Source: Diploptera punctata
Taxonomy: Eukaryota > Arthropoda > Insecta > Blattodea > Blaberidae
NCBI GenBank assembly: GCA_030220185.1
Contig: JASPKZ010009904.1
Span: 35,381-99,380, forward strand
DNA length: 64,000 bases
Reading direction: 5' to 3'
Below the pieces are notes generated by a model. It saw only the letters and a program-made list of their open reading frames with translations, was not told where the DNA came from and ran no database searches. Both the position numbers and the translations under genes were made by a program. This document shows, one piece after another, positions 52,473 through 63,334 of this stretch (position 1 is the stretch's first letter; every line of letters begins with the position of its first letter).

Positions 52473-52708
52473 AGGCACGCCGTAGCGTAGTGGTTAAGGC
52501 ACTGCACAAGCCGGAAGGTCGAGGGTTCGAGTCCCGGTGGGGTCAGGATTTTTATACTGACCCAAACCTTCTGGCGGCACTATGGCCCTAGGGTCGGCTC
52601 AGCTTCTAACGGAAATGAGTACCAGAAGCTTGTTCAGGGGGTAAAGGCGGCCGTCACGCAGGAAAAAAGTGGGAGCCTTAACCTCCTACTACCCCATGAC
52701 TTTACTTA
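52473..52708 (+). mobile_element. SINE family A, copy 4, internally deleted
   Basis: Head GGCACGCCGTAGCGTAGTGG and GGTTCGAGTCCCGGTGG intact. The segment between GTCACGCAGG and AAAAAAGTGGGAGCC is lost, and the end is shortened to CTACCCCATGACTTTACTTA. Flanked by CAACAAGGTAGG (52461-52472, 52709-52720). Confidence 0.9.
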
Positions 52709-53199
52709 CAACAAGGTAGGCCAACTCCAGATTTACCGGATGTAAAAAAAATTACAAGGCATTTATACTATTTGTAAACTGAATAATTCGGAATAAAAGT
52801 TTAGGCCTATAAGTTACAGTTTCGTATTTTCGTCATACAGCTGGGGTAATAGTTCTGACCATCGCACGCCACTGCGTTATCTTGTAGAACAGTTCAATAG
52901 TATATTACGATGCGAGGTTGGAAAGTGGTTTCTACAGAATTAAGGGAAAATGTTTAAAAACCGAGCGATTGCGAGGTTTTTAATTTCCGAGAGCCTGTAA
53001 ACACTTCACAAACGTGCGTTGTACAATATTTTTGCGCGATGGTGTTTTCAAAATAATAAATAATAGTAAAATAATATGTTTGTTGGAAATATTTGCGTTC
53101 ATTGTAAACAATTGACTAACGTTAACAGTGTGGGCAATGTTTATTAGTTGAAACAACAGGAGGCCTTGAGAACAATTATTGATAACATGGCCGCAAGTA

Positions 53200-54539
53200 C
53201 AGGGTGATTACAAATGATTGGAGCGATTTCATGATTTTATGGTAGCTGTAGTATTCGACATATTTTCACGAACTTTTACAGATACATAGAGCAACTTCCC
53301 AGGTTTTTTTTTTAGATGTTACAGGTGCTCCATATGCTCCCCCTTGGTGATTCTGCAGATATCAAGTCTGTAATCAAGTTCGTCCCATACTCGACGTAAC
53401 ATGTCCCTATTAATTTGTTCAAAGGCATTGATTATGCGAGCTCGCAGTTCTGGTAAGTCTACTGGTAAAGGAGGCACAAACACTGAATCTTTCACATACC
53501 CCCAACAAAAAAATCGCACGGCGTCAAATCGGGGGAGCGTGGAGGCCATGACAACAATTTCTGATCATTCTCTCCACTGCGACCGATCCATCGGTTTGGC
53601 AATCTCATGTTTAAAAATTCACGAACATCGTGATGGAATGTGGTGGAGCACCATCCTGCTGGTAGATGAAGGTCTCACTGTCGGTCGTCAGCTGCGGCAT
53701 GAGCCAATTTTCCAGCATGTCCAGGTACACGTGTCCTGTAACGTTCTGCTCGCAGAAGAAAAAAGGGCCATAAACTTTGAACTGAGAAACCGCACAGAAC
53801 ACACTAACTTTTGGGAGTCGCGAATGTGCGCACAATAACGCGGGGATTTTCTGTGCCCCAGATTCGCACATTGTGTTTGTTCACTTTGCCATTCACAAAG
53901 AATGTTGCTTCGTCACTGAAGACAAGTTTCTCACAAAAACCATCCTCATCCATAAACTGCTGCATTTGTGTACAAAATTCAAACCGACTCACTTTGTCAA
54001 TGGGCGTAAGGGCTTGTAGAAATTGCAAGTGGTAAGGTTTATGCTTCAATCTTTTCCGCAAGATCTTCCAAACGGTCGGTTGTGGAATGTTCAGCTCTCT
54101 GTTCGCTTTTCGTGTTGATTTCTGTGGGCTACGTGTGAAATTCATCCGCACACTCTCAACCTTTTCTTCACTCACTGAAGGACGACCCGTTGATTTCCTT
54201 TTACAGAGGCATCCTGTAGCTTTAAATTGCGCATACCATCGCCGAATGGAGTTGGCACTCGGTGCATCTTTCTCGAACTTCGTTCTGAAGTGTCGTTGCA
54301 CAGTTATCACAGATTGAGTTGAATGAAATTCAAGCACAGCATATGCTTTCTCCTCGCCTGTCGCCATCTTTGATAACTGCTGCGCTCTCTCGGTTTAAAG
54401 CTGAAACACGGCTGCGAGAGAAAACAAAAAAAAAACCTTATGAGTTTTTATACATAACTTTAAAGTTCTGTGAAGATATGTCAAATAAGATCGCTACAAT
54501 AAAATCATGAAATCGCTCCAATCATTTGTAATCACCGTG
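53200..54539 (-). mobile_element. mariner-type DNA transposon, 1340 bp
   Basis: Inverted ends CA(G/C)GGTGATTACAAATGAT then GGAGCGATTTCATGATTTTA, 41 bp with one mismatch. TA at 53198-53199 and 54540-54541. Repeat R1 at 59820-60440 has the uninterrupted target (minus strand GGCGGCAAGTACGTATTTAT), which confirms the ends and the TA duplication. Confidence 0.96.
53319..54367 (-). pseudogene. mariner-type D,D,D transposase, frameshifted
   Basis: 54367-53804 is open for 187 codons: MATGEEKAYAVLEFHSTQSV and RRWYAQFKATGCLCKRKSTG (first helix-turn-helix), REL NIPQPTVWKILRKRLKHK (second), KLVFSDEATFFVNGKVNKHN (first catalytic Asp). A shift near 53810 leads to KVSVFCAVSQFKVYGPFFFC, DMLENWLMPQLTT and YQQDGAPPHS (second Asp). 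A second shift near 53640 and a third near 53530 precede RFFCWGYVKDSVFVPPLPVD and the end DICRITKGEHMEHL. The third Asp is in the PDLTPCD-type motif just before that last shift. Nearly the whole protein is represented, making it the best reference for the shorter relatives. Confidence 0.92.
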
Positions 54540-54850
54540 TACATATTTATTGTTTTATATTGTTTCAAATAAAGTTCAGTTCGTTTAAAATGCAGTGATT
54601 TGTTTCGTATAATGTATATTAACACTACCTTTTGGATATTTTCTGTACATACATTGTACATAGTATACATGGAGGACAGTGGATTTACTTCCCGCGCAAG
54701 GGTGTAAATGTAATATTAGTGTATAGTTATTTAGGTTGGCAACCCCGAAATGTAGGAAGTGAACTTTCAATAATGGTCGCTATTGCTGGTAAGTACGACA
54801 AAACGCCACTATCGCGCAAAAATTATGTTTATGTAGTATACACGAAGTCT

Positions 54851-55399
54851 TAGGGATGTTTTTATATTTCTGCATTTTAGTATAAATTGCCATTTTTCTC
54901 CACATAAAACAGAAGATTTTCTTGAGGTTATACATCATGTCAACAAAGGAACATTGAGTGGTTTAGTGGTAATTTGTCTCTTTCTCCTTCAACATGCAAT
55001 AATGGTAATAAAAAACTTCCGCTGTCAGAAGATGCTATGAAATTAAGTGTTCCATTAGGTTGACTTTATTCTTTTTATTCACTCATGTGCATCAATTAGT
55101 ATTTTATAGAAACGTATTTTAGTTGCGTAAATCTTTCACAGAAAAAAAAAATCCTATGTTATTACAACATTACTCTATTATTTTTAAGCTTCACTTCGAA
55201 ATTGCAACACAGTCAAACTTGTGATTACCTTTTTCAAAGCTCATTAGAGTTTTATGTAACCAGAGAGTATTACTTTGGCTACTTAGAAATTAACAAGGGT
55301 TATTTATTTGTAAAACTATTTTTTGGACAAGTGCAAACCGGTTTGCATATTTTCCGCGGATCAATTTTTTAGAACATTAAAACAAACAAATACAGATAT
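54851..55399. other. no recognisable feature
   Basis: AT-rich; nothing seen. Confidence 0.4.
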
Positions 55400-56186
55400 A
55401 TCGTCTTCCCCTTATGAAATTAGGCCTCTTGGCCTCTTTTCACACCAAGTGGGATTTAATATGAATCTTCCCATCTAGTAAAAGGGTGTCCAACACTTCT
55501 ATATCCTATTGGTTTGTACTTTAAAAACAGTTGGGGAATTCTATTTGTAGGCATTCTTTTAACATGTTCATACCAGTTGTTTCTCATATTGTAAATTCTA
55601 TTTGTTAAATTAAAAATATTAAAGTCTTTCCTAATAACTTCATTTGTTTTTCTGTCCAAATTGTCACACCTGCTACTGAGTGTAAGAACTTCATATCTAC
55701 AGTTTCTATTATTCTTCTGTCTGAACGGTTAAGAGTCCAATTTTCAATTGCATATGTTAAGACGGGCACTTGCCATAATTTTATAAAATTTTAATTGCGC
55801 GCTCCTCAAAGTTATATTTTTCAGTGCCCGTGGAGTGCCACACATTCTGTAAAATATATTTAATTTAATATCTTCCTTCTGGCAGTATGATACATTGCAT
55901 CCTAAATAATTGAAATTGTTCACCTGTTGTATTGAACTGTTATTATTCCTGATTTTACATATGGTCTTTCCCGTTGAATGTCATTACTTTCGATTTACTT
56001 TCAGAGATTGTCATATTGAATTTATTTGTTATTTCATTTAATTTATACTCTGCTATTTTTAAATTGTCTTCTTCTGAAGAGCTAAGGATTGTCTGATCGT
56101 CTGCAAACAATATGGTATTTAGGATTGTATTACCAACTTTAAAATCTGTGGTTAAACTTGATTGCTATTTGTAAAATGACCTCGTA

Positions 56187-56313
56187 TATATATCTGTGGA
56201 AAGCAACGGGAAGCTACCACACCTATAATTCCCTAGTAAAGCTGCAAAGCGTAGCGTGAAAAATGCTATGATTCCAGTGAAAGTCCTGCCCTCAGACAGA
56301 ATTACTATGGATG
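56187..56313 (+). mobile_element. SINE family C, C1 tail only
   Basis: TGTGGAAAGCAACGGGAAGC through CAGACAGAATTACTATGGAT, followed by ATATAT. 5'-truncated insertion in the LINE. Confidence 0.85.
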
Positions 56314-56314
56314 G

Positions 56315-56337
56315 ATATATATATATATATATATATA
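56315..56337. repeat. (AT)n microsatellite
   Basis: About 23 bp after the SINE C tail. Confidence 0.9.
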
Positions 56338-56699
56338 CATACTAAAAAGTGCAGGAGATAGCGGCATCCTTGTCTGACCCCTTTATTAATTTCTGATGTA
56401 TTATCGCTCGTTGTACCTTCTTTATCAATCATTTCTTTTTTTTTAAATATAAGCTTTGCACAACTTTGACAATGTGTCCTGGAAACTCTTTATAATACAT
56501 TATTTCTCATAGTTTATTTCTTGACAATCTATCAAACGCTTTTTCATAGTCAAGAAAAAGTATGCAAGTTGGTAAATTAAACTCTCTTCTCTTCTGATAA
56601 GTTGTTCTATTGTAAACTATACAGATATATAAATATTTATACTATATACAGTAAATTTCTTTATCTAGGATGCAATATCTCACATGAAGAAGAAAATGA

Positions 56700-57195
56700 T
56701 GTAAATGCAAAAATATCAACATTTTAAAAGGATTTTACAATTAATAAATTCTATCTTGAAGTCACAGTTTGTTCAAAAGCATTCAAGACTAAAAGTGTAT
56801 AAAACACTAGCTCTTCCAACTCTTTTGTATGGTAGCGAAGTTTGGGCATTGAAACAGAAGGATATACAGAGACTTAGATCTGCTGAAATGAGATACCTTC
56901 GTTGGACTGCAGGATACATACTTCAAGATCATAAAAAATGAAGACATCTTAGAAGCATTGCACATAGAACCTTTAGAAATCAAGATTTCTGATTATAAGT
57001 GAAGATGGATACAACATGTTCATCGAATAAATATCACAGGATACCCGAACAGATATTAGGCTATCAACTTGCAGGACGAAGAAGAAGACCAGGCATCCAT
57101 TCAAAAATACTTTGGAGTTTTGGATAGTGTTTCTCTTGAGACCGAAACAGGTCAACAAATGGTCTAATTTCGTGAATGGGCTATGATGACGATAA
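56700..57195 (+). mobile_element. LINE 3' fragment
   Basis: 56705-56941 is open: LKVYKTLALPTLLYGSEVWA, LKQKDIQRLRSAEMRYLRWT AGY. Then broken frames with WIQHVHRI, GRRRRPGIHS and an end GAGACCGAAACAGGTCAACA. Region after the reverse-transcriptase catalytic core. Confidence 0.8.
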
Positions 57196-57689
57196 CAGTA
57201 AGTTGCTAAAGATATTTTGAGATTAGAGCACAAATAACTAAACATAAATTCTAATAAATTTAGGTAGCTGTTGGGAGGTAACACTATGAGGTTTGTTTAA
57301 ACAACCATTTTTTATAAAAAAATATATGCATTATTTAAAACTGTACACAGATTGGTAAACATTCCTATGAAAAGAGAAACTTTACAGTCGGGAGAAAGAA
57401 CACATAATAAACATAGCAATAGAGAATTGCTTTGAAGAAAACCTGATACACAAGAAAATAAGTAGGTTCAGACAACAAAAAATTATCAAAGTATCTTACG
57501 AATCGAATAAGAAGAAAATTGAAAATATTTCAAATATTGACACATAATATGTTTAAAAGTCTACGAGTTCAGCATTAAACTACACCGTAAAACGATTCAA
57601 GTCTTCGTAAACGAATGAAAACAAACAAAAAAAAAAGAAGAGGAAATAAACCAAGACAAGAGATCAGGTATTTATCAGATAAAATATGG
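57196..57689. other. no recognisable feature
   Basis: AT-rich, no match. Confidence 0.4.
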
Positions 57690-57850
57690 GGATTGTGAAT
57701 GGGAGATAGATAGGTGAATGGGGAAAACTGTAAACAGTGATCGGAAACCAAATAATTCGACTTCAATGGACAGGACATGTAAGAATGGGAATGAAAGAGT
57801 GTGGGAAATTCTTGTATATAAACTAGGGTGAAAGCGATGATGATGACGAC
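57690..57850 (+). mobile_element. RTE-like (MNLRVR family) fragment, very decayed
   Basis: GTGAATGGGGAAAACTGTAA, then CGACTTCAATGGACAGGACA and GAATGGGAATGAAAGAGTG resemble the RLQWTGHVRMGNERV part of the family C-terminus. Confidence 0.5.
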
Positions 57851-57984
57851 TATTATAATTTCTAGATGAGAAGTTCCCCAAACGGTGATTCTGCCGGCTA
57901 TACGCCTTAGAGCCGAAGAAGCTGATAGTTTCGACATTGAATTATAATTTTCCAAATTTTATTTATAATTTTAATGATATTTAT

Positions 57985-58090
57985 TCTTAAATTGAAGCCA
58001 CTCTTCTAAGATTTTCGGTGGTTTTCCTTAACGCTAAGGCAAGTGTCGGAGTGGTTCCCTAATGCCCACCGGTGAACTTTAAATTCCCTA
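57985..58090 (+). repeat. short SINE-like body fragment
   Basis: TTTTCGGTGGTTTTCCTTAA, CGCTAAGGCAAGTGTCGG and GTGGTTCCCTAATG look like the conserved body of tRNA-derived insect SINEs. No head is present. Confidence 0.4.
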
Positions 58091-58164
58091 ATTTTATTTT
58101 CTTTAAATTTAATTAAATTTTTTTTCAAAATTCAAAATTATCGCGAACTACCTATCAGCTTAGT

Positions 58165-58490
58165 CGTTTCTCATTGGAAGGGGGCTCCTGGGGCGAGGGG
58201 GTGTGCGTCCTCGCCTCCCTGGGGCTTGGGTGTCGCCGCGGCGCTCGCGGTTTTCCTCTTGGCATTGGCATCGACATTAGCGAACGACGAGAAGGAAGTA
58301 TCAACGGGCATCCTTTGTCTGGACCTTGTCATGGATTGCGGACTGTCATTCGGCTGGGAGACTCTATCTGAGGCTTGAGAATGGGATCCGACAACAACGA
58401 TAGTTCTTCCTCGACATATCTCTAATAGCATGGGCTGAAGAGGGCGTTCACAAGTCCCTAAAACAGCCTGGAAGTGGCAGACTTCTCTGC
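58165..58490. other. isolated GC-rich block with a minus-strand frame
   Basis: A sudden rise in GC (GGGGCTTGGGTGTCGCCGCG) within AT-rich DNA. The minus strand 58431-58171 encodes 86 codons rich in Ser, Pro and Ala (NDSPQSMTRSRQRMPVDTSF, ANVDANAKRKTASAAATPKP) ending in a stop. It could be the ORF1 or 5' end of an unrecognised LINE, or a captured exon. I do not recognise it. Confidence 0.4.
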
Positions 58491-58504
58491 AAGGAGGAGA
58501 CTGC

Positions 58505-58660
58505 GCTTCCGATCACACTACAAGACCAAGAATGACGTGGGAGAATTGTTAACCGTGATTTGAGGGATATGAACTATACCTGTATATATGAGTAAGTATG
58601 TGTGGTGAACTTGTATCCCGCGGTCATGAATCTCTGGGTTTAATAATGCCGATGAGTAAG
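58505..58660 (+). mobile_element. RTE-like (MNLRVR family) extreme 3' end
   Basis: AAGACCAAGAATGACGTGGG, GTTAACCGTGATTTGAGGGA, and TCATGAATCTCTGGGTTTAA..GATGAGTAAGT, the family's 3' signature in decayed form. Confidence 0.65.
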
Positions 58661-58998
58661 TATTGTACTCCTGAGCAACGTTTTAAAAAATATTTTGTTA
58701 AACGTTTAAAAATGTATTACGAATTAATTTATAAAGATTATTTATACACAGAGTGATTCTGTAAGAGCGTGCAAATTTGAATAGGAGATGCTCTCCATTG
58801 AACAATTTGATGTTGGCAACCTAAGGTCCAAGAAGCCTGCCTAAGGAAATCTGGAAGTAGCTTACTGTTTTCTAGCTGATTTACTACTAACGTGCGTACG
58901 AGTTTACATGTATTGTGCTGTTCATTTACTTGTACTACATCCTTTAATTCCTGCAAGAAAGAGCCTGATGGCTAGGAAGTCATGATGCAGGATGTAAC

Positions 58999-59556
58999 TT
59001 GACTCCCCTTTATTATTTGCTATGGGGATGCCTAAAGTCACTTGTGTTTGAGACTCCAGTGAAAGCGAACATGAAATTATTTGCCAGGATTGTAGCTGCC
59101 TGTGATGTGTGCCAGGAATATATTTACCAGGGTACGGCAGAATCTAGAACACCGATATCATGCTGTCCACCGCTGTGGTCTCGAGGTAGCGTGCTGCCTT
59201 GTCATGCAGCGGGCCCGGGTTCGATCCCCGGTCGGGGCAGTTTTTCTGGGTGAGGTTTTTATCGGGGTTTTTCCTCACCTCTAAGACAAATGTCAGGACC
59301 AAACGGTCCCCGAAATCATATGGCCATCATCATCATCATCATCCTTATCATTATCATCATCATCATCCTTCACGGTGTGGAAAGCAACGGGAAGCTACCA
59401 CACCTACAATTCCCTAGTAAAGCTGCAAGCATAGCATGAAAATGCTATGATTGCAGTGAAGGACCTGCCTTCGGGTAGAATTACTATGAATGGATGGATG
59501 GATGGATATCATGCTTGCATTGAGGTTGATGGCCGTCAGTTTGAGCAACTGTTGTA
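58999..59556 (+). pseudogene. mariner-type transposase C-terminus split by a SINE
   Basis: Reads LTPLYYLLWGCLKSLVFETP then KANMKLFARIVAACDVCQ, continuing in another frame as VRQNLEHRYHA up to the SINE. It resumes after the SINE with YHACIEVDGRQFEQLL and a stop. The position of the third catalytic Asp (LTPLDFFLWG in the family) is Tyr here. The SINE C insertion duplicated GATATCATGCT (59154-59164 and about 59507-59517). Confidence 0.85.
59165..59511 (+). mobile_element. SINE family C, C1-tail subtype, reference copy
   Basis: Complete: TCCACCGCTGTGGTCTCGAG, GGTAGCGTGCTGCC (A box within), GGGTTCGATCCCCGGTCGG (B box), CCTCACCTCTAAGACAAATG, AAACGGTCCCCGAAATCAT, a CATCAT run, GGAAAGCAACGGGAAGCTAC, TTCCCTAGTAAAGCTGC, ATAGCATGAAAATGCTATGA (a hairpin), GAATTACTATGAATGGATGG. 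The 11-bp duplication GATATCATGCT flanks it within the transposase. Confidence 0.95.
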
Positions 59557-59819
59557 AAATATAAAAAGTTACGTTAATTATCTCAATGATGATACTTGAA
59601 GTTAAATGACAAATGAAGGGGTATTTGGCATAGTGGTGTAAATCAGTTTTTTTACAAAAAGAGTGAAGAAGAAATAACATGCTGTATTTCAGATACATCA
59701 ACAATTAATACCATCAGGATAATAAATTTCTCCATGATTATCAATATGAAGCTAATTTGATTCTTTGTACGCTGACAGAACATTGTTTTCTCAAAGTCAC
59801 AAGAAAAATTACTTACACC

Positions 59820-60442
59820 ACTAGGCCTATGCCATATTACTTTTTTTTTCGCGATAGTAGGTTTTGTCGTACTTAGAGCAATGGCGAGCATGATTAAAAA
59901 TTCACCATCCTATATTTCGGGGTTGCCAACCTAAATAACTATACTGTAACATTACATATTACAAACCACGTATGGGAAGTACAACCACTATCCTCAATGT
60001 GTACTACGTACAATGTATATACAAAAATTTATCCAAAAGGTAATGTTAATATACATTATATGAAACAAATCACTGCATTTAAAATAAACTGAACTTTATT
60101 TGTAACAATATAAAACAATAAATACGTACTTGCCGCCATTTATTGCCACTGATTGGTATCACTGCCTCCTGTAGTTTCAACTAGTAAACATTGCCCACAC
60201 TATTAACGTTAGTCAGTTGTTTATAATGAATGCAAATATTTTCATCAAAGATGTTATTATTTTACTATCATTTAGTATTTTGAAAACACCATCGCGCAAA
60301 AAAATAATGCACAATGCACTTCTGTGAAGTGTTTTACAGAATCTCGGAAATTAAAAACCTCGCTATCGCTCGGTTTTTAAACATTTCCTTACTTCTGTAA
60401 AAACCACTTCCCAACCTCTCATCGTAATATACTATTACTCTA
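59820..60442 (-). repeat. repeat R1, copy 2 (uninterrupted)
   Basis: Inverted relative to 52885-54850 and lacking the mariner. Similarity is continuous across the mariner insertion point at about 60130. No frame. About 85-90% similar by eye. Confidence 0.82.
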
Positions 60443-60755
60443 TGGCGCGATAGGCATAGAATGTCATTGGCCTACCAGACATATGCTGGCATCACATCTA
60501 TATGTGTTAATCACAGAAGTAGACGATCATCCTTCTAGTGTAGGGGTGACGTGTAGTCAGCATGTTGGGTCCCCCAGCCGTTATAGCTGGGTTTTCTCAA
60601 TCTGGAGCCTCTGATTGTTATAGCTAACCAAATCCCTCGCGATGCTGGGTGGACACACGTCCCACACTGGTCGAAATTCCATGAGAAAAATTCTTCCCCC
60701 CGAACTAGAGCAAGTCCCGTAGCTCTGTGCCAAGGCTTCTTGCCATAATTATGCG
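60443..60755 (-). mobile_element. SINE family E, copy 3
   Basis: Minus-strand body GCGAGGGATTTGGTTAGCTA, CCAGCTATAACGGCTGGGGG, CTGACTACACGTCACC, AGATGTGATGCCAGC. The tRNA-like head (60755-60690) is damaged. It abuts R1 exactly. Confidence 0.85.
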
Positions 60756-60832
60756 ATATACTCGTTCAAAATGATGTAAATAAAAAAGAATATACGGGTT
60801 AAAGACAATTTACTTGCATATCTCCTTAAGCT

Positions 60833-61178
60833 AGGCGGCACCGTGGCGCAAGCGGTTAGATGCTCGTCTCTCACCGCTGCGCTGGGGGCCCATATCGAGT
60901 CTCGGTCACTCCATGTGGGTTTCGTGGTGAACGAAATGGAGCTTGGGCAGGTTTTTCGCGGGGTTTCTCCCGTTTTCCCCTGCCACAAATTTCATTCCAT
61001 CATTTCTCTATACTCAACTCATCCATTTCGTTTCATTGCATTCATCCGCTGTGACGGTGCGTCAGGAGTGGTCGGCCGGCCGGTACCCTCGTTACAGACC
61101 TCTATAAATATAGGATCTTCATCTCATCTCATTCATCGACCCGACCCTGAGTTGGACACGAGTTGAGGATATTTATTT
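60833..61178 (+). mobile_element. SINE family H, full length
   Basis: GCGGCACCGTGGCGCAAGCG then GGTTAGATGCTCGTCTC head, degenerate B box (ATATCGAGTCTCGG), body GGTTTTTCGCGGGGTTTCTC, CTGCCACAAATTTCATTCCA, GTGGTCGGCCGGCCGGTACC, end GACACGAGTTGAGGATATTT. Target duplication ATCTCCT(T/G)AAGCT at 60820-60832 and 61179-61191. The only copy of this family here. Confidence 0.9.
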
Positions 61179-61288
61179 ATCTCCTGAAGCTGGCTTCTCG
61201 GACCCTAGATTTCACATCTCAAATTATTCAGTGAAGGGTCTCCTGTGCCCTGTTTAATTTTTGGACGCTCTTACAGAATCACTCTGTA

Positions 61289-61799
61289 TGTAAAGAAGCT
61301 GTCCTTAAAATATATTTAAATGTGTACGTTTCATTAGCTATTCTAGTAGCTTTTTCTGATGTGTATCTCCTGTTGAATGTGGTGAATGTTGCCAGTGTAC
61401 AGAATCTTTATTACTGTTAAATGAAGAGGAACTCTTAATTGAGTTTAAGGGTGTAATTTTTCAAACTAATGAACACTTTTCTAGAGATATGCAAATGATC
61501 TCAACTTTAGATACTCTTTTATCTTCACATCATTTCACGTTTCATTGAGTTTAGTTTATGCATTGTTCCACTTTGCATTCTAATTAAAAGTTTAATATTT
61601 TACACAGAACTCAATGTATAGACCTAGAAATTGCTGAAATTTATATTTTTACAAATTATTGTTCATACCTATCTCTTATGAAGAAGCATTATTAATGTTT
61701 TTTAATATATTCATCTACTCTAGTGGCGTAACAGCCCAATTGTTAGACCTTAGCCTCTCCTTTTCAAGTTAATTTATTTATGGTTATTTCCCTACAAAT
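61289..61799. other. no recognisable feature
   Basis: AT-rich; nothing seen. Confidence 0.4.
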
Positions 61800-62050
61800 A
61801 TCATGAATGGTATGCGGTTAACATGCCCATCTTTCATTCCCCGTTCGTGCCACATGCTTTGCCCAACGCAGGCTACCAGTCGGAAGTTCTTATTACATCT
61901 GGTTTCCCATAAAAATCATGCAGCTAGATGTTAAACGGTCTTCTCCATTCACGTTCTCTTCATCTCTCTTCGGTCCACAAATTCTCCTAAGAACTTCATT
62001 CTCAAATACTGTATCTTTTCTTCTCCCTTAAAGCGAGAGATCATGTTCCA
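61800..62050 (-). mobile_element. RTE-like (MNLRVR family) C-terminal fragment
   Basis: The minus strand shows LRRICGPKRDEENVNGEDRL-like, LHDFYGKPDVIRTSDW-like, LRWAKHVARTGNERWAC-like segments in broken frames. The 3' signature is missing. Confidence 0.7.
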
Positions 62051-62084
62051 CATCAACATAATACAATAATACAGGGTGCGGTAC

Positions 62085-62230
62085 CACTGCACATGGTTGC
62101 ATGAAAAAAAAATCAGATTGGTTGAAACTGAGATTTGAACACGGGAAGTTCAGGATATAATCTCAAACACTACTGCTCGAGGTAATTTGCTTACAAGGAA
62201 CAATTTGGGTAGTTGTTTTGTATAGATGTA
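62085..62230 (-). mobile_element. SINE family K-like fragment
   Basis: Minus strand CTCGAGCAGTAGTGTTTGAG and CGTGTTCAAATCTCAGTTTC resemble the family K head at 42258. Short and weak. Confidence 0.4.
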
Positions 62231-62310
62231 GTAATCGATGAAAATAATATACAGTATTTACATTTTCGGTTAACCGACTTATGCTGCATCCTGTATAATT
62301 AGAAGAATAA

Positions 62311-62590
62311 AAGGTAAAGGGATCCCATTACAGACTATAGCAGACCCTCGGGGTAGTAGGATGTTAAGGCTCCCACTTTCTCTAGACAATCGGCACTTGA
62401 TATCAGCCGGGTTGCCTGAAGGCCGCCTTTACCCAGAACAAACGTCCGATACTCATTTCCATTACAGGCTGAGTCTACCCCGGACCTGGTGCCACCAGAA
62501 GGTTTGGGTCACTTTAAAAATCATGATCCCACCGGGTCTCGAACCTTTCCATATGTAGCGTACTGACTTAACCAATTACACTACGGCAGA
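62311..62590 (-). mobile_element. SINE family A, copy 5
   Basis: The minus strand starts TGCCGTAGTGTAATTGGTTA, GGTTCGAGACCCGGTGGGAT (B box), CTTCTGGTGGCACCAGG, CTGTAATGGAAATGAGTATC, CAACCCGGCTGATATCAAGT, and ends CTACCCCGAGGGTCTGCTAT..GGGATCCCTTTACC. A short AGAATAA repeat flanks it. Confidence 0.88.
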
Positions 62591-62629
62591 ATAACAGTTT
62601 TATATATTTTTAGTTATTTTTTTTGGAAA

Positions 62630-63215
62630 TACTTTACAACATGTGATGATAATTTTTTTCTAAGTTCCAACCATATGCCATGCGCATGCTCCAACAGAAA
62701 CGAAGCGGTTTACACTCTGGAATCACGGGTTGCAGTCTACATATGCACAATGTTTTAACTCGCGTTGCCAATGAACCAAAAGTTAACCTAATGCAATTTA
62801 AGTACTCTAACATGTGAAAAACTACCTAAAAGCCTAACGCAATTTGAATCGTGAAAGCCAGCGTAAAAGCTAACCTAACGCAATTTAAGTGCTCTAACCT
62901 ATGAAAACCAACCTAAAAGCTAGTTTAACGCAATTTAAGTACTCTAACCCGTGTAAGAATGCACGCTGATTTTATTTAGTGTAAGTTAATTAGCACAGAC
63001 TCTTTGTTGGCTGCACTGGAGCACAGAATATTCGTTAAAATCAAATATGGATGCAACGTCTTCACGTAGTTCAATATCGTGAATAAATATATATTCAAAT
63101 AATCGTTAGAAAACCTGTAAAATCATTGTACATCATTGTAAATGATGGGAAATAATTTGAAAATAAAATTTGACAGGGGTTTATGAAGTAATTTAGAAAG
63201 TGATGTCATGTTTTA
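62630..63215 (-). mobile_element. repeat R2, copy 2
   Basis: Inverted relative to 47125-48010 and without the SINE E. Ends: AATACTTTACAACATGTGAT at the left, TCATGTTTTAAAGTTTAG at the right. About four minisatellite units (AACCTAACGCAATTTAAGTG..CTCTAAC). Confidence 0.78.
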
Positions 63216-63334
63216 AAGTTTAGCTCTTTTTATAGAGGTGTTGGGATAAGAAGAGCACCTGTAATGCATAATATCGTATGTTTCCAAGTTTCATGTTCAA
63301 TTTTTTGTGCATCTCATTCCTGTTTGTAATTATT

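Larger units (their letters stand above)
52885..54850 (+). repeat. repeat R1, copy 1, containing a mariner
   Basis: 52885-53197 plus 54542-54850 align inverted to 59820-60440 (GATGCGAGGTTGGAAAGTGG, GTGTGGGCAATGTTTA, TGCAGTGATTTGTTTCGTAT, GGTTGGCAACCCCGAAATGT). About 620 bp without the insertion. No frame. The class is unknown. Confidence 0.82.
55400..56612 (-). mobile_element. LINE, 3' half, interrupted by a SINE C tail and AT repeat
   Basis: Minus strand from 56612: LDYEKAFDRLSRNKL-like, NKGVRQGC-like (about 56390), a break at 56187-56340, then LFADDQTILSSSEEDNLKIA (catalytic Asp pair, about 56110), YKLNEITNKFNMTISESKSK, and at 55659-55456 TNEVIRKDFNIFNLTNRIYN, WYEHVKRMPTNRIPQLFLKY KP and a GHPFTRWED end. 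Close to the 27625-29620 family by its C-terminus. Confidence 0.78.
58749..61286 (+). mobile_element. mariner-type transposon filled with later insertions
   Basis: Inverted ends CAGAGTGATTCTGTAAGAGC at 58749 and, inverted, ending 61286 (29 bp, few mismatches). TA follows at 61287-61288; the left flank is CA within TACACAG, presumably mutated. The original element was perhaps 0.9-1 kb and contains a transposase C-terminus. It was then hit by SINE C (59165-59511), repeat R1 (59820-60440), SINE E (60443-60755) and SINE H (60833-61178). Confidence 0.8.

Noticed and set aside
53401..53838. 145-codon plus-strand frame
   Set aside because: Antisense to the mariner transposase.
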